Source of the DNA: Treponema sp.
GTDB taxonomy: Bacteria; Spirochaetota; Spirochaetia; Treponematales; Breznakiellaceae
NCBI GenBank assembly: GCA_031288575.1
Contig: JAITRD010000092.1
Span: 1 to 6,093, forward strand
DNA: 6,093 nucleotides
Direction: 5' to 3'
Below the pieces are notes generated by a model. The model did not search any database. It had not been told where the DNA came from and was given only the letters and a program-made list of their open reading frames with translations. Positions 4,680-6,093 of the stretch are shown in pieces; position 1 is the stretch's first letter; each line of letters starts with the position of its first letter. The position numbers and the translations under genes were made by a program.

Positions 4680-6093
4680 ATGGAAGTTATGAAACGTACA
4701 ACCGACTGCGGGGCCCTCCGGAAAACCGACGCGGGCAAGGAGGTTACGCTAAACGGGTGGGTACACCGGAAGCGCGATCATGGGGGCATTTCTTTTATCA
4801 ATCTCCGGGACCGGTACGGGATAACCCAGGTCGTGGTGGACACGGTTCCGCCGGCGGAAACCGGGGCGGAACCGGAGGGGGCGGAAGTTTTGGCGGAGGC
4901 CGCGGCGGAACTCCGGAACGAATATTGCGTCGCCGTGGAGGGAACAGTCCGTCCCCGGCCGGATTCCATGGTAAACCCCGAAATGACCACCGGCGAGATA
5001 GAGGTTGTTGCCCGTAAACTTGTCATCCTCAACCGCAGCGATGTATTGCCCTTCCAAATTGACGAAGAATCCGGCGCCAAGGAGGATCTGCGCCTGCGTT
5101 ACCGCTACCTGGACCTGCGGTCCGCCGGCATGCAGCGGCGGATGCGGCTCCGCAGCGAGGTAAGTTTTGCGGTCCGGGAGTGGATGACCGGCCAGGGTTT
5201 TTACGAGATTGAGACCCCCACCTTTATCAGATCCACCCCCGAGGGGGCCCGGGATTATCTGGTTCCTTCCCGGCTTTATCCGGGCAAATTTTACGCCCTG
5301 CCCCAATCTCCCCAGATATACAAGCAGCTCCTTATGGCGGCGGGGTTCGATAAATACTTTCAAATTGCCCGGTGCTACCGGGACGAGGATGCCCGGGGGG
5401 ACCGCCAGCCGGAGTTTACCCAGATAGACATTGAGATGTCCTTTGTAAGCCGGGACGATATCCTTTCCATGACCGAAGGGCTTTTGGGTTATGTCTTCAA
5501 AAAAACCCTGGGCCGGGAACTTCCCCCCCGTTTCCCGCGGCTTACCTATGAAGAAGCCCTGGAATGGTACGGCACGGATAAACCGGATCTCCGCTTCGGG
5601 ATGCGGCTTCAGGATTTTTCCCCCTATGTATCCCTGGGAGATTTCCGGGCCTTTCAGGACGCCCTGGCCGCCGGGGAAGCGGAAAAAGCGGCGGCGGCGG
5701 AAAAGGGAATCACCCTTCCCGGAGGGGCCGTCAAGGCTTTGGTAGTTCCCGCTAAACTTATGGGCAATGCCTCCTATTCCCGCAAGCAGATCGAGGAACT
5801 TGAGGCCCAGGCAAAAATTTACAAAGCCCGGGGACTGGCCTGGATGAAGGTTGCCCCCCGGCAAGAGGGGGAAGGCGGGGCGGTTTTGGAAGGGGGGATA
5901 GCCAAATTTTTCGCCGGGCATTCCGCGGAGATTATCCGGGGGCTGGGGGCGGAGCCGGGGGATCTCATCCTTTTCACGGCGGATTCCCGGCGGCAAATCG
6001 CCAATATTGCCCTGGGCGCGGTCCGGTCCAAGCTCGGCAGGGATTTGGGGCTCTGCGGCCCCGGCCCCGACGGGTCCCTCCGTTTTGAATTTG
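4680..6093 (+). CDS. aspS: Aspartyl-tRNA synthetase, 3' end cut off by the window
   Basis: Class IIb synthetase charging tRNA with aspartate. The first 471 residues are present and the usual bacterial length is about 590. Order: OB-fold anticodon-binding domain with LNGWVHRKRDHGG and FINLRDRYGITQVVVD (about 24-55) through NRSDVLPF; KEDLRLRYRYLDLR linker; class II motif 1 around GFYEIETPTFIRSTPEGARDY; SPQIYKQLLM at 210-219; motif 2 with RCYRDEDARGDR at 231-242 and QPEFTQIDIE at 243-252; then the bacterial GAD insertion domain from about residue 288 to the window edge. Motif 3 lies beyond. His34 (RDHGG) matches the His31 position of Pseudomonas aeruginosa AspRS, linked in the literature to acceptance of tRNA-Asn. 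An Ala/Glu-rich stretch (PPAETGAEPEGAEV) lengthens the OB fold before LRNEYCVAVEG. ATG 4689 is an alternative start. It is divergent from the UPF0158-GNAT gene. Confidence 0.97.
   Translation, partial: MEVMKRTTDCGALRKTDAGKEVTLNGWVHRKRDHGGISFINLRDRYGITQVVVDTVPPAETGAEPEGAEVLAEAAAELRNEYCVAVEGTVRPRPDSMVNPEMTTGEIEVVARKLVILNRSDVLPFQIDEESGAKEDLRLRYRYLDLRSAGMQRRMRLRSEVSFAVREWMTGQGFYEIETPTFIRSTPEGARDYLVPSRLYPGKFYALPQSPQIYKQLLMAAGFDKYFQIARCYRDEDARGDRQPEFTQIDIEMSFVSRDDILSMTEGLLGYVFKKTLGRELPPRFPRLTYEEALEWYGTDKPDLRFGMRLQDFSPYVSLGDFRAFQDALAAGEAEKAAAAEKGITLPGGAVKALVVPAKLMGNASYSRKQIEELEAQAKIYKARGLAWMKVAPRQEGEGGAVLEGGIAKFFAGHSAEIIRGLGAEPGDLILFTADSRRQIANIALGAVRSKLGRDLGLCGPGPDGSLRFEF

Noticed and set aside
4749..5996. 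415-codon minus-strand reading frame
   Set aside because: It lies entirely antisense to a clearly real aspS with all expected motifs. Its composition (Gly/Pro/Arg-rich) is what GC-rich coding DNA gives on the opposite strand.
1..6093. CRISPR array, tRNA, rRNA or riboswitch
   Set aside because: No regularly spaced repeats, no cloverleaf-like or rRNA-like stretches, and the only gene-free gap (1457-1705) is explained by the inserted element and its flank.

Overview
This is a gene-dense, GC-rich bacterial window with short gaps and genes on both strands. The codons favour C or G at third positions, with many CCCGGG/CCGGG and GGGGAA/TTCCCC tracts. The gene set (a bacterial-type AspRS, a THUMP/RlmL-like methyltransferase, a UPF0158-GNAT protein and an unrecognised membrane protein) would fit a free-living or gut-associated spirochaete such as a termite-gut Treponema. 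That assignment is an impression from style, not a demonstrated placement. There is no tRNA, rRNA, CRISPR array, prophage or transposase gene.

Layout: (1) 1-824, plus strand, the C-terminal three quarters of an RlmL/YpsC-like rRNA N2-guanine methyltransferase, closely followed by (2) a TetR-type regulator at 839-1456. (3) 1492-1734 is a 243-bp non-coding insertion with 17-bp perfect terminal inverted repeats, a 9-bp target duplication and a long hairpin core, so it looks like a MITE. (4) 1706-2383, minus strand, is a glyoxalase-II-like metallo-hydrolase whose last nine codons and stop now lie in that element. (5) Only 14 bp away and divergent is a 400-residue membrane protein (2398-3600), probably started from a CTG codon behind a GGAGG ribosome binding site. 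(6) 3624-4550, minus strand, is a UPF0158-GNAT two-domain protein, convergent with the membrane protein. (7) 4680-6093, plus strand, is aspS, running off the right end before class II motif 3.

The main event is the insertion. Joining the two flanks across the duplicated 9 bp restores, in frame, a metallo-hydrolase C-terminus ending GREASPGGYL and a stop codon immediately next to, and within, the 3' end of the tetR gene. Before insertion the two genes were therefore convergent with overlapping ends. The element replaced the original ten residues with nine element-encoded ones and left the catalytic motifs intact, so the gene is probably still functional.

A second theme is translation initiation. 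Three genes (metallo-hydrolase, UPF0158-GNAT, aspS) lack a Shine-Dalgarno sequence and have a -10-like hexamer ending 5-6 nt before the ATG, as expected for leaderless mRNAs. The TetR and membrane-protein genes have clear ribosome binding sites. No single multi-gene pathway is apparent, and I saw no clearly new defence or biosynthetic system. The most unusual items are the MITE-like element, the putative CTG start, the leaderless pattern and the UPF0158-GNAT fusion.
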